Source of the DNA: Microbacterium elymi | Lineage (GTDB): Bacteria > Actinomycetota > Actinomycetes > Actinomycetales > Microbacteriaceae | Direction of reading: 5' to 3' | DNA length: 64,000 nt | Assembly: GCF_021582895.2 (NCBI RefSeq) | Contig: NZ_CP091139.2 | Location: 186,001-250,000, forward strand | Shown here: positions 53,868 to 63,540 of the stretch, piece by piece | Layout of the letters: each line of letters begins with the position of its first letter | How positions within the stretch are numbered: the first letter of the stretch is position 1 | Program-made: the position numbers and the translations under genes | The notes under the pieces: model-generated | The model's input: the letters and a program-made list of their open reading frames with translations, nothing else | What the model was told of the DNA's origin: nothing | The model's database searches: none

Positions 53868-54975
53868 TCAGTCCTCGGTCTTGCGCTTGCGCCACCGGAT
53901 GCCGGCCGCGATGAAGCCGTCCAGGTCGCCGTCGAACACGGCCTGCGGGTTGTTCACCTCGTGGTCGGTGCGCAGATCCTTGACCATCTGGTACGGCGCC
54001 AGCACGTACGAGCGCATCTGGTCGCCCCAGCTGGCGGTGATGGTGCCGGCGAGCTCCTTCTTGGTCGCCGCCTCCTGCTCCTTCTGCAGGCAGCAGCCGT
54101 GATTGCAGGACGCGCAGCGCGGCGGCGCGGTTCTGGATCTGCGACTTCTCGTTCTGCATCGAGACCACGATCCCGGTCGGCAGGTGGGTGATGCGCACCG
54201 CCGAGTCGGTCGTGTTCACCGACTGACCGCCGGGGCCGGACGAGCGGAACACGTCCACGCGCATGTCCGCCTCGGGGATGTCGACCTCGGTCGCCTCCTC
54301 CATCAGCGGGATCACCTCGACCGCGGCGAACGAGGTCTGCCGCTTGCCGGCGGAGTTGAACGGGCTCATCCGCACGAGCCGGTGCGTGCCGGCCTCGACG
54401 CTCAGGGTGCCGAACGCATACGGCGCGTCCACCTCGAACGTGGCGGACTTGACGCCCGCCTCTTCGGCGTACGAGGTGTCCATCACGGTGACCGGGTACT
54501 TGTGGTGCTCGGCCCAGCGCAGATACATCCGCAGGAGCATCTCGGCGAAGTCCGCGGCATCCACTCCCCGGCTCCGGCGCGGATGGTGACCACCGCCGGC
54601 CTCGCGTCGTACTCGCCGTCCAGCAGGGTCTGCACTTCGAGCTGGCCGATGACCTCGCCCAGGGACGCCAGTTCGGCACGCGCCTCTGCGGCGGAGGCCT
54701 CGTCGTCCATCTCGTTGGCGAGTTCGATCAGCACCTCGAGATCGTCCAGGCGTCGCCCGATCGCGGTGATCCGGGCCAGTTCGGACTGGCGGTGGCTGAG
54801 CGCGCTCGTGACCTGCTGCGCGCGTGCCGGGTCGTCCCACAGGTCGGGAACCCCCGCATCTTCGCTCAGCCGGGCGATGTCCGACTCGAGCTTGCGGCAC
54901 GTCGACCACCGCCTGGATATCGGCGAAGGTGGAGCGCAGGGCCTGGATGTCGGCAGACAGATCGAGTTCGAGCAT
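53868..54975 (-). CDS. prfB: Peptide chain release factor 2, three frameshifts
   Basis: RF2 recognises UAA and UGA. About 365 aa: start [20 protein letters not shown], the coiled N-domain, then the GGQ motif in [18 protein letters not shown] and the C-terminal [16 protein letters not shown]. Breaks: near 54893 (CCGCAGCTC read CCGCAAGCTC, VVDVP|QLESD); near 54570 (lost [14 protein letters not shown]); near 54089 (CTGCTGCAG read [25 protein letters not shown]). No in-frame UGA or SD-like element at codon 25, so not the classic programmed frameshift. Upstream of ftsE by 55 bp. Confidence 0.94.
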
Positions 54976-55000
54976 GGCACTCCAGACTAACGTGGATGCG

Positions 55001-56311
55001 GTGACCGGCGATTCCCCTCCTCTGCGCGTGGGGTCGGTCCTGTGGCGCTTCGGTCCGATGATCTACGGTCCGACCCTGCTGTTCTCGCTCGGCGAGGGCG
55101 CCGTGCTGCCGCTGATCCCGGTCATCGCCTCGCAGCTGGGGGCCGGCGTCGCTCTGGCCGCCTTGGTGTCCTCCGCGCTCGTGGTGGGCAAGCTGTGCGG
55201 CAATCTCCCCGCCGGGTGGGCGGTCGCCAGGATCGGCGAACGGATGACGATGGTCATCGGCGGCTCTGCGGCGATCGCGGCCAGCGTCGCACTGCTGGCA
55301 GCGCCGAACCTCGGCACCCTCACCATCGCGGTGTTCATCCTGGGCTTCTGCGCGGCCGTGTTCGGGCTGGCCCGCCACTCGTTCATGACCACCCGCATCC
55401 CGCTGGCATTCCGCGCCCGCGCGCTGTCGCTTCTGGGCGGATCCTTCCGGCTCGGAGTGTTCATCGGTCCGTTCGTCGCCGCCGGCCTGCTCGGCGTGTT
55501 CGGCGACGAGCACTCCGCGATCTGGTTCGCGCTGGTGTGCCTGGTCGGGGTGGTGCTGCTCGTGCTGCTCGGCCCCGATCCGGAGAAGGATGCCGCGGCC
55601 GCCCTGGCACGAACCCATGCACCGTCCGATCCCCTGCTCGACGAGGACACCGGCGAGACCATCACCGGCCCCGTCCGGGTGACGCGGCCGGGGTCGCCCG
55701 GCGTGTTCCGCACCATGCGGGAGCACCGCCACTCTCTCGCGCCTCGGCGTGGCCGCCGCGGCCCTGTCGGCGACGCGGTCGGCGCGTCAGGTGGTGCTGC
55801 CGCTGTGGGGCGTGTCGATCGGGCTGGATGCGCAGACGATCGCGGTCGTGGTCGGCGTGTCGGGCGCGCTGGATTTCGCGCTGTTCTATGCGAGCGGTCA
55901 GGTGATGGACCGATTCGGCCGGCTGTGGGCCGCCCTGCCGGCGATGCTGATCATGGGCGCGGGTTTCATCGCCCTCGCCTCCACCCACGATCTGCCCGAG
56001 GCGGCCATGTGGTACGCCCTGTTCGCGGCGGCCCTGGGGGTCGGAAACGGCATGTCCAGCGGCATCCTGATGACCCTCGGCGCGGACCTGGCCCCACAGG
56101 CCGACCCGGCCGCGTTCCTCGGTTCCTGGCGCACGCTGACCGATGCCGGCGGAGCGGCGGCCCCGCTGATGGTCTCGGCCCTGACCGCCGTATGGTCGCT
56201 GTCGCTGGCAACCGGCGCCGTCGGCGCGTTCGCTCTGCTGGGCGCGGTCGGGTTCCTGCGCTGGATCCCCCGGTTCGTCCCGCACGAGCGGCAGAACTCA
56301 CCGCCGCGCTG
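55001..56311 (+). CDS. MFS transporter, one frameshift
   Basis: About 436 aa, 12 helices: [20 protein letters not shown], helix 2 [21 protein letters not shown], loop [13 protein letters not shown] (motif A region), [21 protein letters not shown]. The middle loop is long and acidic ([19 protein letters not shown]). The frame breaks near 55738 (one extra base after EHRHSL), resuming [27 protein letters not shown] lies seven bases before the GTG at 55001 and fixes the start as leaderless. Divergent from prfB. Substrate unknown. Confidence 0.85.
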
Positions 56312-56330
56312 AGCGCTACTCTGTGCAGTG

Positions 56331-57991
56331 ATGGACGAGGACGACATCCGGCCGCGTGCGACGGCCGCCCCATGATCACGGTCGACGCGCTGCGCGAGAT
56401 CCCGATCTTCGCACCCCTGCCCGAATCCGCGCTGACCTACCTCGCCGGCGCCGTCGAGGACATCCGCCTCTCCCCCGGCGAGTACTTCGCGCACGAGGGC
56501 GACGAGCGGGCGCTGTTCGTCGTGATCGAGGGCGGCGCCGAGATCACCAAGGTGATCAACGGCGAGGAGCGCGTGATAGGACGCCGCCGTCCCGGTCACT
56601 TCTTCGGCGAGGTGCCGATGACCCTCAGCACGCCGTTCCCGGCGAGCGGGCGGGCCGGCGTCGCTTCCCGGGTGATCAAGCTCGACGCTGCGGTCTTCTA
56701 CACGCTGGCCGCCGCCGCCCCGAGCGTGCCGGCCCGGGTCGCCGGGCTGGCGCGGGCCTATCTCGACTCGCTGCAGGAGATGGCCGCGGAGCAGCCCGCG
56801 ACCCTCGTGCGCGTGGTCGGACCGCGTCGGGATGCCGGAACCCACGCACTGGTCGGCTTCCTCACCCGCAACCAGGTCGCCTTCGACCGGGTGACGCTGG
56901 ACGAGCCGTCCGCCGACGGCCATCCGGTGCTCGAGACCGCCGGGACCCGGCTCGTGGACCCGCCGATGCGCGCGGTCGCCGAGCTGGTGGGGCTGGACGT
57001 CGAACCGGCGTCGGCCCGATACGACCTGGTGATCCTGGGCGCCGGCCCGGCCGGACTGACCGCCGCCGTCAACGGCGCGGCCGAGGGGTTGACCACCGTG
57101 GTGATCGAGGGACTCGCGCCCGGCGGACAGGCCGGGACATCCACCCGCATCGAGAACTACACCGGCTTCCCGTTCGGGATCTCCGGTGACGACCTGGCCA
57201 GCCGGGCCCTGAAGCAGGCCAAGCGGCTCGGCGCCGAGATCGTCGTGACCCGCACCGTGACCGCGATCGAGCCGCGGGGCGATCGCTCCCGGATCACGCT
57301 GGACGGCGGGACCGTGCTGGAGGCGTCGATGGCGGTCATCGCGACCGGTGTGGCCTGGCGCACCCTGCCGGTCGCGGGCATCGAGAGGTTCCTGGGCAGT
57401 GGCGTCTACTACGGTGCCGCCCGCAGCGACTCCTCGCTCGCCCAGGGCGCCGACGTCTGCATCGTCGGGGCGGGCAACTCCGCGGGACAGGCGGCGCTCT
57501 TCTTCTCGCGGCACGCCCGGTCGGTCACCATCCTGGTGCGCGGTCCGTCGCTGGCGACGAGCATGTCGCGGTATCTGATCGACCAGATCGTCGCCAACGA
57601 CGGCATCCGGGTGGCCGTGGGCAGCCAGATCACCGGGTTCCACGGCGGCGCCGGCCTCGAGGCGATCGACGTGCACGATGCCGACACCGGCCGCACCGAG
57701 CGCCGCGACGCCGCGGTCGTGTTCGTGATGATCGGCGCGGATGCCGCGACCGGCTGGCTGCCGCCCGCGATCGCGCGCGACGCGCACGGCTTCATCGTCA
57801 CCGGACCGGATGCCGCCGACACCCCGCAGTGGACGGCCCCACGCCGCCCGTTCGCCCTGGAGACGAGTGCCCCCGGCGTGTTCGCCGTCGGCGACGTGCG
57901 GTCGGGCTCGGTCAAGCGGGTCGCCGCCGGCGTCGGCGAGGGCGGGATGGCGGTGGCATTCGCGCACGCGTATCTCGCCCTGCCACGGTGA
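56331..57991 (+). CDS. FAD/NAD(P)-dependent oxidoreductase (thioredoxin-reductase fold) with N-terminal cyclic-nucleotide-binding domain
   Basis: About 553 aa. Residues 14-140 form a cNMP-binding domain (IPIFAPLPESALTYLAGAVE, then PGEYFAHEGDERALFVVIEGG and GHFFGEVPMTLSTPFP). Residues 150-220 look like a thioredoxin/glutaredoxin-type fold without Cys. From 225, the TrxR core: DLVILGAGPAGLTAAVNGAA (FAD), NYTGFPFGISG, DVCIVGAGNSAGQAALFFS (NADP), GVFAVGDVRSGSVKRVA. The redox CxxC of true thioredoxin reductases is absent. MDEDDIRPRATAAP opens at 56331 but meets TGA at the ATG of 56372; one missing C would join them, otherwise translation starts at 56372. Confidence 0.85.
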
Positions 57992-57993
57992 GC

Positions 57994-58013
57994 CGGCCGC
58001 GGTGAAGCGGCCG
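57994..58013. terminator. Short hairpin between convergent genes
   Basis: GGCCGC and GCGGCC around GGTGAA, between the oxidoreductase stop and the last tad gene stop. A plausible bidirectional terminator, without a T run. Confidence 0.4.
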
Positions 58014-58015
58014 CC

Positions 58016-58432
58016 TCAGCGCAACGCGGTTCGGCTGGTCGCGGTCGCCTCGAGCAGGTAGCCGTCGGGGACGAAAATGGTCACCACCGGCGGATGCCAC
58101 GTCTGGGCCACCCGCACGCGTGCCGACAGGCCGTCCGGCGTGTCGGCCGACACCAGTCGCGCGCCGGTGCCCACGTCCGCGACGAGCGCGGCTGCCTGCG
58201 CACGTACGGCGTCACCGGTCAGCGCGGCGGTGGCCGCTCCGTCGTCGGCAGTCAATGCGAACCCGTCCGCACCCGCCAGTGCCGCGGCATCCGCCAACGC
58301 ATCCAGCTTCTTCTGCGACAGATACAGCGAGGTGGCGTCCACGCAGACGAGCACGGCGACCAGGGCTAGCACCGCGTACCCGATCGTCAGCAGCAGGATG
58401 CCTGCCCGCGTCCTCGGCGCTGGGCTCGTCAT
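58016..58432 (-). CDS. TadG-like pilus locus protein (membrane-anchored, short)
   Basis: A 138-aa intact protein. One N-terminal helix (GILLLTIGYAVLALVAVLVC) is followed by VDATSLYLSQKKLDALADAAALAGADG, the Rv3654c/TadG-type motif seen in proteins at the end of actinobacterial tad loci. The rest is secreted. It may act as a minor pilin-like protein. Last gene of the leftward tad operon. Confidence 0.8.
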   Translation of the reverse strand: MTSPAPRTRAGILLLTIGYAVLALVAVLVCVDATSLYLSQKKLDALADAAALAGADGFALTADDGAATAALTGDAVRAQAAALVADVGTGARLVSADTPDGLSARVRVAQTWHPPVVTIFVPDGYLLEATATSRTALR

Positions 58433-58477
58433 CGAGGCTGGGCCGGTCGTGGACGCCGGTCCTGCGCCCGCGCCGGA

Positions 58478-58957
58478 TCACGATGCGCCCCAGAGGCGCG
58501 AGACCCGCTGCGCGGACGATGCTTCGATCGGGATGCTCGCGGCCCGATCCAGTCCGAGGATGGGCGGGACCAGCGGCAAGGCCACCCGGGTGCGCACGGT
58601 GACGGTGAGGGTCGCCCCCGCGCGCGGGCATGCGCCGCCCGCCGGAGCGCACGTCACGGCGAGGTCGACGTCGCCGGCGTCCATCCCGTATTCCGCCACG
58701 ATCGATCCCAGGACCGCCTCCGCGCGTTCGCGGGCTGCGGCCTCGTCGGGTGCCGTCGCCACCGCACGGGCGATGTGCCGGGCGCCGGACTCGGCACCCA
58801 GGGACTGCTCCTGGATCGCCCCCAGTGCGATGACCAGGTACACGATCGGGACGAGCAAGAGCAGCCCGACGAGGATGAACTCGAGCGCCGCAGATCCGCG
58901 GTCCGCGAGGTCGTGGTCGGCCGGCGGACACTCAGTCGAAGCTCTCCGCGGGAGCAT
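58478..58957 (-). CDS. TadE-family pseudopilin (second copy)
   Basis: A 159-aa intact protein with a prepilin-like start: LADRGSAALEFILVGLLLLV, where the Gly-Ser junction, Glu at +5 and the hydrophobic helix follow the TadE pattern. The exported part has a Cys pair (VTCAPAGGACPRAG). Begins inside the 3' end of the preceding tadE gene (26-bp overlap), so coupled. Confidence 0.85.
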   Translation of the reverse strand: MLPRRASTECPPADHDLADRGSAALEFILVGLLLLVPIVYLVIALGAIQEQSLGAESGARHIARAVATAPDEAAARERAEAVLGSIVAEYGMDAGDVDLAVTCAPAGGACPRAGATLTVTVRTRVALPLVPPILGLDRAASIPIEASSAQRVSRLWGAS

Positions 58958-59333
58958 CCGCGCTCACCTCCAGTCCCCGGGGCGCGCCGAGCAGTCCGAC
59001 CAGCGGGAGGGGCGCCCGGACCGTCACCCGCACGACGGGGGCTCCACCGAGCGTCTGCGCGGTCGCCGTGACATCGCCGGCATAGGCCGTGCCGACTGCC
59101 CGACTGATCAGCGCCCGGGTCCGTGCGGCGCCGTCGGCCAGCGTCTCGTCCGCCAGCGCCGCGCGGTACGCGCCTTCGACGGCGGCGTCATGGACGACAT
59201 TGCGGACGTAGACCGCCAGTCCCAGCTCGAGCACCCCGAGGGTGAGCAGCGTCAGCAGGGCGCCGACCAGCACGAACTCGACCGGACTCGAGCCGCGGTC
59301 GTCACGGTCATGGCGGCCAGGGCGCTCACGCAT
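58932..59333 (-). CDS. TadE-family pseudopilin (first copy)
   Basis: A 133-aa intact protein. DDRGSSPVEFVLVGALLTLL shows the same G-XXXXEF pre-pseudopilin motif, then a helix and a secreted domain with VVHDAAVEGAYRAALADETL, the TadE signature of a conserved AA-EGARAA type segment. Processed by a TadV-type peptidase not present in this window. Confidence 0.86.
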   Translation of the reverse strand: MRERPGRHDRDDRGSSPVEFVLVGALLTLLTLGVLELGLAVYVRNVVHDAAVEGAYRAALADETLADGAARTRALISRAVGTAYAGDVTATAQTLGGAPVVRVTVRAPLPLVGLLGAPRGLEVSADAPAESFD

Positions 59334-59337
59334 CCTG

Positions 59338-59558
59338 CTACAGCCCCGACACCTTGTCGATCGCCTGCTCGAACAGGTCGGCCAGCGCGGGGCCGGCCAG
59401 GGCCCAGATCACCACGACCAGACCGGCCGTCATCAACGTGATCAGCACCCAGCCCGGGACGTCTCCACGGTCGTCCGAGACCTCGCCCGCCCACACTCGA
59501 CGCACTCTGCCCCATGCCGACCGGCAGGCGGTCCGGCGCTTCGCGCGATCTCCTGCAT
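59338..59558 (-). CDS. Small Flp/pilin-like membrane protein of the tad locus, one frameshift
   Basis: About 73 aa once one G is restored in the GGGG run near 59510: MQEIARSAGPPAGRHGGRVR then VWAGEVSDDRGDVPGWVLIT, a helix LMTAGLVVVIWALAGPALAD and tail LFEQAIDKVSGL. It occupies the usual Flp pilin position and has a pilin-like RG junction before the helix, but the +5 Glu of prepilins is replaced by Trp. A strong GAGGAGAAG ribosome site precedes the ATG, fitting high expression. Major pilin or an assembly partner. Confidence 0.65.
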
Positions 59559-59590
59559 GTTCTTCTCCTCACTCGTGTCACGATCTCGTC

Positions 59591-60522
59591 TCATCCGATG
59601 CCCAGCCGCAGCATGAAGACCCCCGGGAACACGGCGAACAGCACCGACAGCGGAAGGATCAGGAACACCAGCGGCAGGAGCATCAGGATCTCTTTGCGCC
59701 CGGCCCGCTCGATGAGTCCGCGCTTGGCGTCCTCGCGGGCGTCGACCGCCTGCGCCTGCAGCACCTGCGCCAGTGGCGCGCCGCGATCCAGCGCCGCCAC
59801 GATGTGATCGATCGCGCGGGTCAGGGCCGGGATCTGCAGTCCGCGACCGAGGGCGGTCAACGACTCGGACAGCGTCGAACCGGTCCCGACGGCCAGCACC
59901 ATCGTGCGCAAGCTCACCGGTGAGCTCGCCCGCCCCGACCTGGCCGACGCGGCGCAAGCGAGTCGAGGATGCCCTCACCGGCCGACAGGCACAGTGCGAG
60001 GAACTCCAGAACGGTGGGCAGCTCCTCCTCCACCCGCGCGACGCGTGCGCGTGCCGCCCGGCTCAGGATCTGGTCGCAGATCGCGGCCGCGGCGATCGCC
60101 GCGATCACCGGCACCGCGACCGCGACCGGCGTGAACCGCCCGGTCAGCACGAGCGCGACCGTGATGAGCCCTCCGACCACCAGCCCGCCCAGCAGCCAGA
60201 CCAGCTGTCGCGCGCGATACGCCGCGAGACCGGCGCCGTCCGCCCGGCGCCCGGACTGGCGCAGCCGGCGGGCCACGGCATCCGTCCCGCCCAGGACGCT
60301 CGCGAGTCGGTCCTGCCGACCCCTGCCACAGCGCGGTCGGCGACGGCACCGGCGCCAGCGGTGTCAGTCCCTGCGGGTCGGCGACGTCGCGGATGTACGG
60401 CGCGATCCTTCGCTCCAGGCTCGGCGCACCCCACCGGGCGGCAGCGCGAGCAGCAGGCAGATGCCGGCCCCCAGCCCTCCGCCGAGCACGATCGCCAGGG
60501 CGGCGTTGGTGATGCCGATCAT
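59591..60522 (-). CDS. tadC: TadC-type type II secretion F-domain protein, at least four frameshifts
   Basis: A multi-helix inner-membrane platform protein. From the ATG at 60522: MIGITNAALAIVLGGGLGAG, later RRIAPYIRDVADPQGLTPLA, LVWLLGGLVVGGLITVALVL, the T2SSF-type region ARVEEELPTVLEFLALCLSAGEG, and the C-terminus LMLLPLVFLILPLSVLFAVF then PGVFMLRLGIG. Breaks near 60435, 60320, 59955 and 59910; the last two are GCAGC read GCAAGC. About 310 aa corrected. Overlaps tadB by 4 bp. Confidence 0.87.
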
Positions 60523-61374
60523 CCGAACCACCGCCGCGGCTCGGGCAGCCGGCCCAGGCGGATCATCACCCGGTAGGCGAGGAACGAGACGACCGCGCCG
60601 ACCAGGATCAGCGCGATCCCCTGCGGGCTGCTGTACGCGTGCGCGCCCTCGGGCCGCATGGCCAGAAGCGCGAGGATCACCCACGGTGCGACCACGCCGA
60701 GCACCGCGGCGCCCCGGATCCAGGACTGACGCGCCTCGACTTCGGCCCGCAGTGCGGCATCCGCGCGGACGGAGGTCGCCAGGGCGCGCAGCACGGGCAC
60801 CAGCTCGGTGCCGCCCACCTGGCGTGCCATGCGCAGGGTCTCCACGATGCGGTCCGCGATCGGATCGGACAGGGCCACCTTGAGCCGCGCGGCGCTGGAG
60901 TCGAAGTGCCCGGACGCCGAGACGTCGCGGGCGAAGGCGGCGAAGGCGGGCCGCAGGGCGGGAGGACCGGATGTCTGGAGCGATGCGACCGCGTCGGGCA
61001 GCGACATCCCCGCCCGCACCGACGCGATCAGCAGGTCGCAGACGTCCGGCCACAGCGCCCGGCGCAGTCGCAGGAGCCGCAGTCGACGCGCGCGCAGCCA
61101 GAGAAGGGGCGCGATCGCCCCCGCGGCCACGGCCAGCACCGCGACGATCGGCACCGGGATGAGCAGCCAGGCCACCGCGCCGGCGACCAGGGCGAGAAGT
61201 GCGGCCACGAGCACCGGCACCTTCGGCGGGACGTGGGCGTACCCGGCTTGCCTCCAGCAGGCGATCCAACGCGCCCGGTGTGCGCGGCCGCGGGGTGCGC
61301 CCGGCCGGCCACAGCCACGGCGACAGGGCGAGCAGCAGGCCCGCGGCCAGCACGGCACCCCACACGATCGTCAT
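60519..61374 (-). CDS. tadB: TadB-type type II secretion F-domain protein, one frameshift
   Basis: About 285 aa, partner of TadC in the inner-membrane platform. Helices near residues 3-20, 50-85 (VPVLVAALLALVAGAVAWLL) and the C-terminus; the cytoplasmic F domain has DVCDLLIASVRAGMSLPDAV and LRMARQVGGTELVPVLRALA. The frame breaks near 61246: GAGGCAGCCGG reads GAGGCAAGCCGG. Overlaps tadA (ATGA) and tadC (ATGA). Confidence 0.9.
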
Positions 61375-62561
61375 GCGTCTCCCCGTCGGCGCTCGGCCGG
61401 CGCGTCGTACACCGTGCGGGTCTCGATGAGGCCGTCCTCCACCCGCCCGGTCGGCGCGATGATCTGCCCGATGCGACGTCGGCCGTCCGCCTCGCGGACG
61501 CAGTGCACCACCAGATGCACCGAGGTCGCGATCGCCGGCAGCAGGAAGTCCGCGTCGATGTTGCGGCCGGCCAGCAGCGGCAAGCGCTCGAGCTTGACGA
61601 GCGCCTCGCGCGCGGAGTTCGCGTGGATCGTCGCGGCGCCCGGCACGCCCGTGTTCAGCGCGAGGACGAGGTCGAGCGCCTCGGCGTCGCGCACCTCGCC
61701 GACCACGAGCCGGTCCGGGCGCATCCGCAGCGCCTCCTTCACCAGTCGGCGCAGCGTCACCTCGCCGGATCCCTCCAGGCTCGGCTGGCGGCCCTGCAGC
61801 GCCACGATGTCGGGCGCGTCCACGGCCAGCTCGAACGTCTCCTCCACCGTCACGATGCGCTGCCCCCGCGCGCCGGCGGCGACCAGGGCGGCCAGCAGCG
61901 TGGTCTTGCCGGCATGGGTGGCACCGGAGACCAGGATGCTGCGGCCGTCGATCATCGCGGTGCGCAGCAGCTGCGCGCCCTCAGCCGTGATCGATCCGCC
62001 CTCCACCAGGCGATCCAGTTCGCGGTAGGCCGGCAGGAACTTGCGGATGTTCACCGACCAGTGGCGCCGGGTCACATCCGGTATCACCACGTGCAGGCGC
62101 GATCCGTCCGGCAGGGACGCGTCGGCGAAGGGCTGGCTGAGGTCGACCCGCCGGCCGGTGGCCTGCAGCATCCGCTCGACGAGGTCGCGCACGGCCGTGT
62201 CGGTGAGCACCAGCGGCACCCGCTGGGCCACGCCGTCGCGGGCGATGAAGATGCGGTCCGGAGCGTTGATCCACACCTCCTCGACCGTGGGATCATCCAG
62301 ATACGCCTGCAGCGGGCCGAAGCCCGATACGGCCGCCAGCACGTCGCGCACGCACCCCTGCTCGTCGTCGATCGTGGCCACGCCCCGCGCCAGCGCATAG
62401 TCGTTGAACCGGCGCACCTCGGCCCACGCGATCTGCGTCGCCCGCTCCGGATCGCGCGCCGGATCGGCCTGCGCCGCCCGCAGCCGGTCGCGCACCCGTT
62501 CGGCGATGTGCTCGGCGGCGGGCGCGGCACCGTCGCCCTGCGACGCATAGGCCAGGCTCAT
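61371..62561 (-). CDS. tadA: TadA/CpaF family secretion ATPase
   Basis: A 396-aa intact ATPase powering tad pilus assembly. Walker A SGATHAGKTTLLAALV near residue 215, Asp box VTVEETFEL, Walker B-type RPDRLVVGEVRDAEALDL and the His box TIHANSAREALVKLERL. The N-terminal domain includes PTVEEVWINAPDRIFIARDG. First gene of the leftward tadA-tadB-tadC-pilin-tadE-tadE-tadG operon. No TadZ, TadV or secretin genes are seen; a secretin is not expected in a monoderm. Confidence 0.95.
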   Translation of the reverse strand: MSLAYASQGDGAAPAAEHIAERVRDRLRAAQADPARDPERATQIAWAEVRRFNDYALARGVATIDDEQGCVRDVLAAVSGFGPLQAYLDDPTVEEVWINAPDRIFIARDGVAQRVPLVLTDTAVRDLVERMLQATGRRVDLSQPFADASLPDGSRLHVVIPDVTRRHWSVNIRKFLPAYRELDRLVEGGSITAEGAQLLRTAMIDGRSILVSGATHAGKTTLLAALVAAGARGQRIVTVEETFELAVDAPDIVALQGRQPSLEGSGEVTLRRLVKEALRMRPDRLVVGEVRDAEALDLVLALNTGVPGAATIHANSAREALVKLERLPLLAGRNIDADFLLPAIATSVHLVVHCVREADGRRRIGQIIAPTGRVEDGLIETRTVYDAPAERRRGDA

Positions 62562-62640
62562 ATCAGCATCGTTGCAGGAATCGCCGAACGGCCTCGAAAG
62601 TTATCCACAGGCTGTCCGGCGGCGGAGCCGACGGTTACGG

Positions 62641-63525
62641 TCAGGTGAGCGGACTCACGACGTGCTTGACGAGCCTCCCCACGATTCCTTCCGGGTACCC
62701 GCGCGGAAGGTTGAACACCAGGTGGGTCGCCCCCACGGCGATGAGCCTGCTTGCGGTCGCTCGGGTCGCCCCCAGGTCGTCGTAGCCGACCGTGAGCTGC
62801 ACCGAACGGCCGAGGCTCGACGGGTCGCGTCCCGCTTCTGCACAGAGCGCATCGAGTCTCGCCGAGCGCTCGGCGAACGCGTCGACCGCGTTGTGCGGCG
62901 GCCCCGGCATGTTCCAGACATCCGCCCGCTCGGCGACGAGGCGCAGCATCCGGTCGCCCCAGGCGCCCAGCAGCAGCGGAGGACGACGAGCCGGGTGCGG
63001 CTCGCTGACCGTCCCGCGCAGAGTGGTGAAGGGACCGTCGAAGTCGAACGGTCCTCCCGTCCACATCAGATCGAGGATGTCCAGTGTCTCGACGAGGCGT
63101 GCGATCCCCTCGCTCGGGCGAACGAGATCGATGCCGTAGGCGGCGTACTCCGCGACGGCGGGGTTCGCGGTGAAGCCCCCCGCACCCGCCGGCTGCACGG
63201 TGCCCCCGACACCGAGGCCCATGATCAGCCGGCCGCTGGAGATCGCATCGACCGTGCAAGCGATCTTGCCGAGATGTGCAGGATGTCGCAGCCGATTGCT
63301 CGTGACGAGCAGCCCGAGCTCCAGTCGCCGGGTCTGCGCCGCGAGGGCGCTCAGAAGCGTCCATCCCTCGAAGAGCGGGCCATCAGTCGGCGGGGCGAGC
63401 GGCATCAGATGATCCCAGAGCCAGGCGTCCGCGATCTCGGGCGCCGCGTCGGCATCACGCCACACGCGAACGACATCCTCATAGCCCACGTGCATGGGCG
63501 TGGTCTTGATTCCGAAGGTGACCAT
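62641..63525 (-). CDS. LLM class F420-dependent oxidoreductase
   Basis: A 294-aa intact luciferase-like TIM-barrel protein. Start MVTFGIKTTPMHVGYEDVV; AWLWDHLMPLAPPTDGPLFEG near residue 35, LTLLSALAAQTRRLELGLLV-type phrase near 57, GRLIMGLGVGG near 100 and PPLLLGAWGDRMLRL near 175 are typical of F420- rather than FMN-dependent members, though FMN is possible. TATACT lies six bases before the ATG, so leaderless. Divergent from a MarR gene with twin operators between them. Confidence 0.9.
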   Translation of the reverse strand: MVTFGIKTTPMHVGYEDVVRVWRDADAAPEIADAWLWDHLMPLAPPTDGPLFEGWTLLSALAAQTRRLELGLLVTSNRLRHPAHLGKIACTVDAISSGRLIMGLGVGGTVQPAGAGGFTANPAVAEYAAYGIDLVRPSEGIARLVETLDILDLMWTGGPFDFDGPFTTLRGTVSEPHPARRPPLLLGAWGDRMLRLVAERADVWNMPGPPHNAVDAFAERSARLDALCAEAGRDPSSLGRSVQLTVGYDDLGATRATASRLIAVGATHLVFNLPRGYPEGIVGRLVKHVVSPLT

Positions 63526-63531
63526 GACGAG

Positions 63532-63537
63532 AGTATA
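63532..63537 (-). promoter_or_regulatory. -10 hexamer of the LLM oxidoreductase promoter
   Basis: TATACT on the minus strand, six bases from the ATG. The first palindromic operator lies just upstream, over the -35 region. Confidence 0.6.
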
Positions 63538-63540
63538 TCG

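Noticed and set aside
53868..54975. Programmed frameshift in prfB, as known for RF2 in many bacteria
   Set aside because: The first break (near codon 28) has no in-frame UGA, no CUUUGA slip site and no Shine-Dalgarno-like spur. It coincides with the GCAGC insertion pattern, and two more breaks occur in the same gene.
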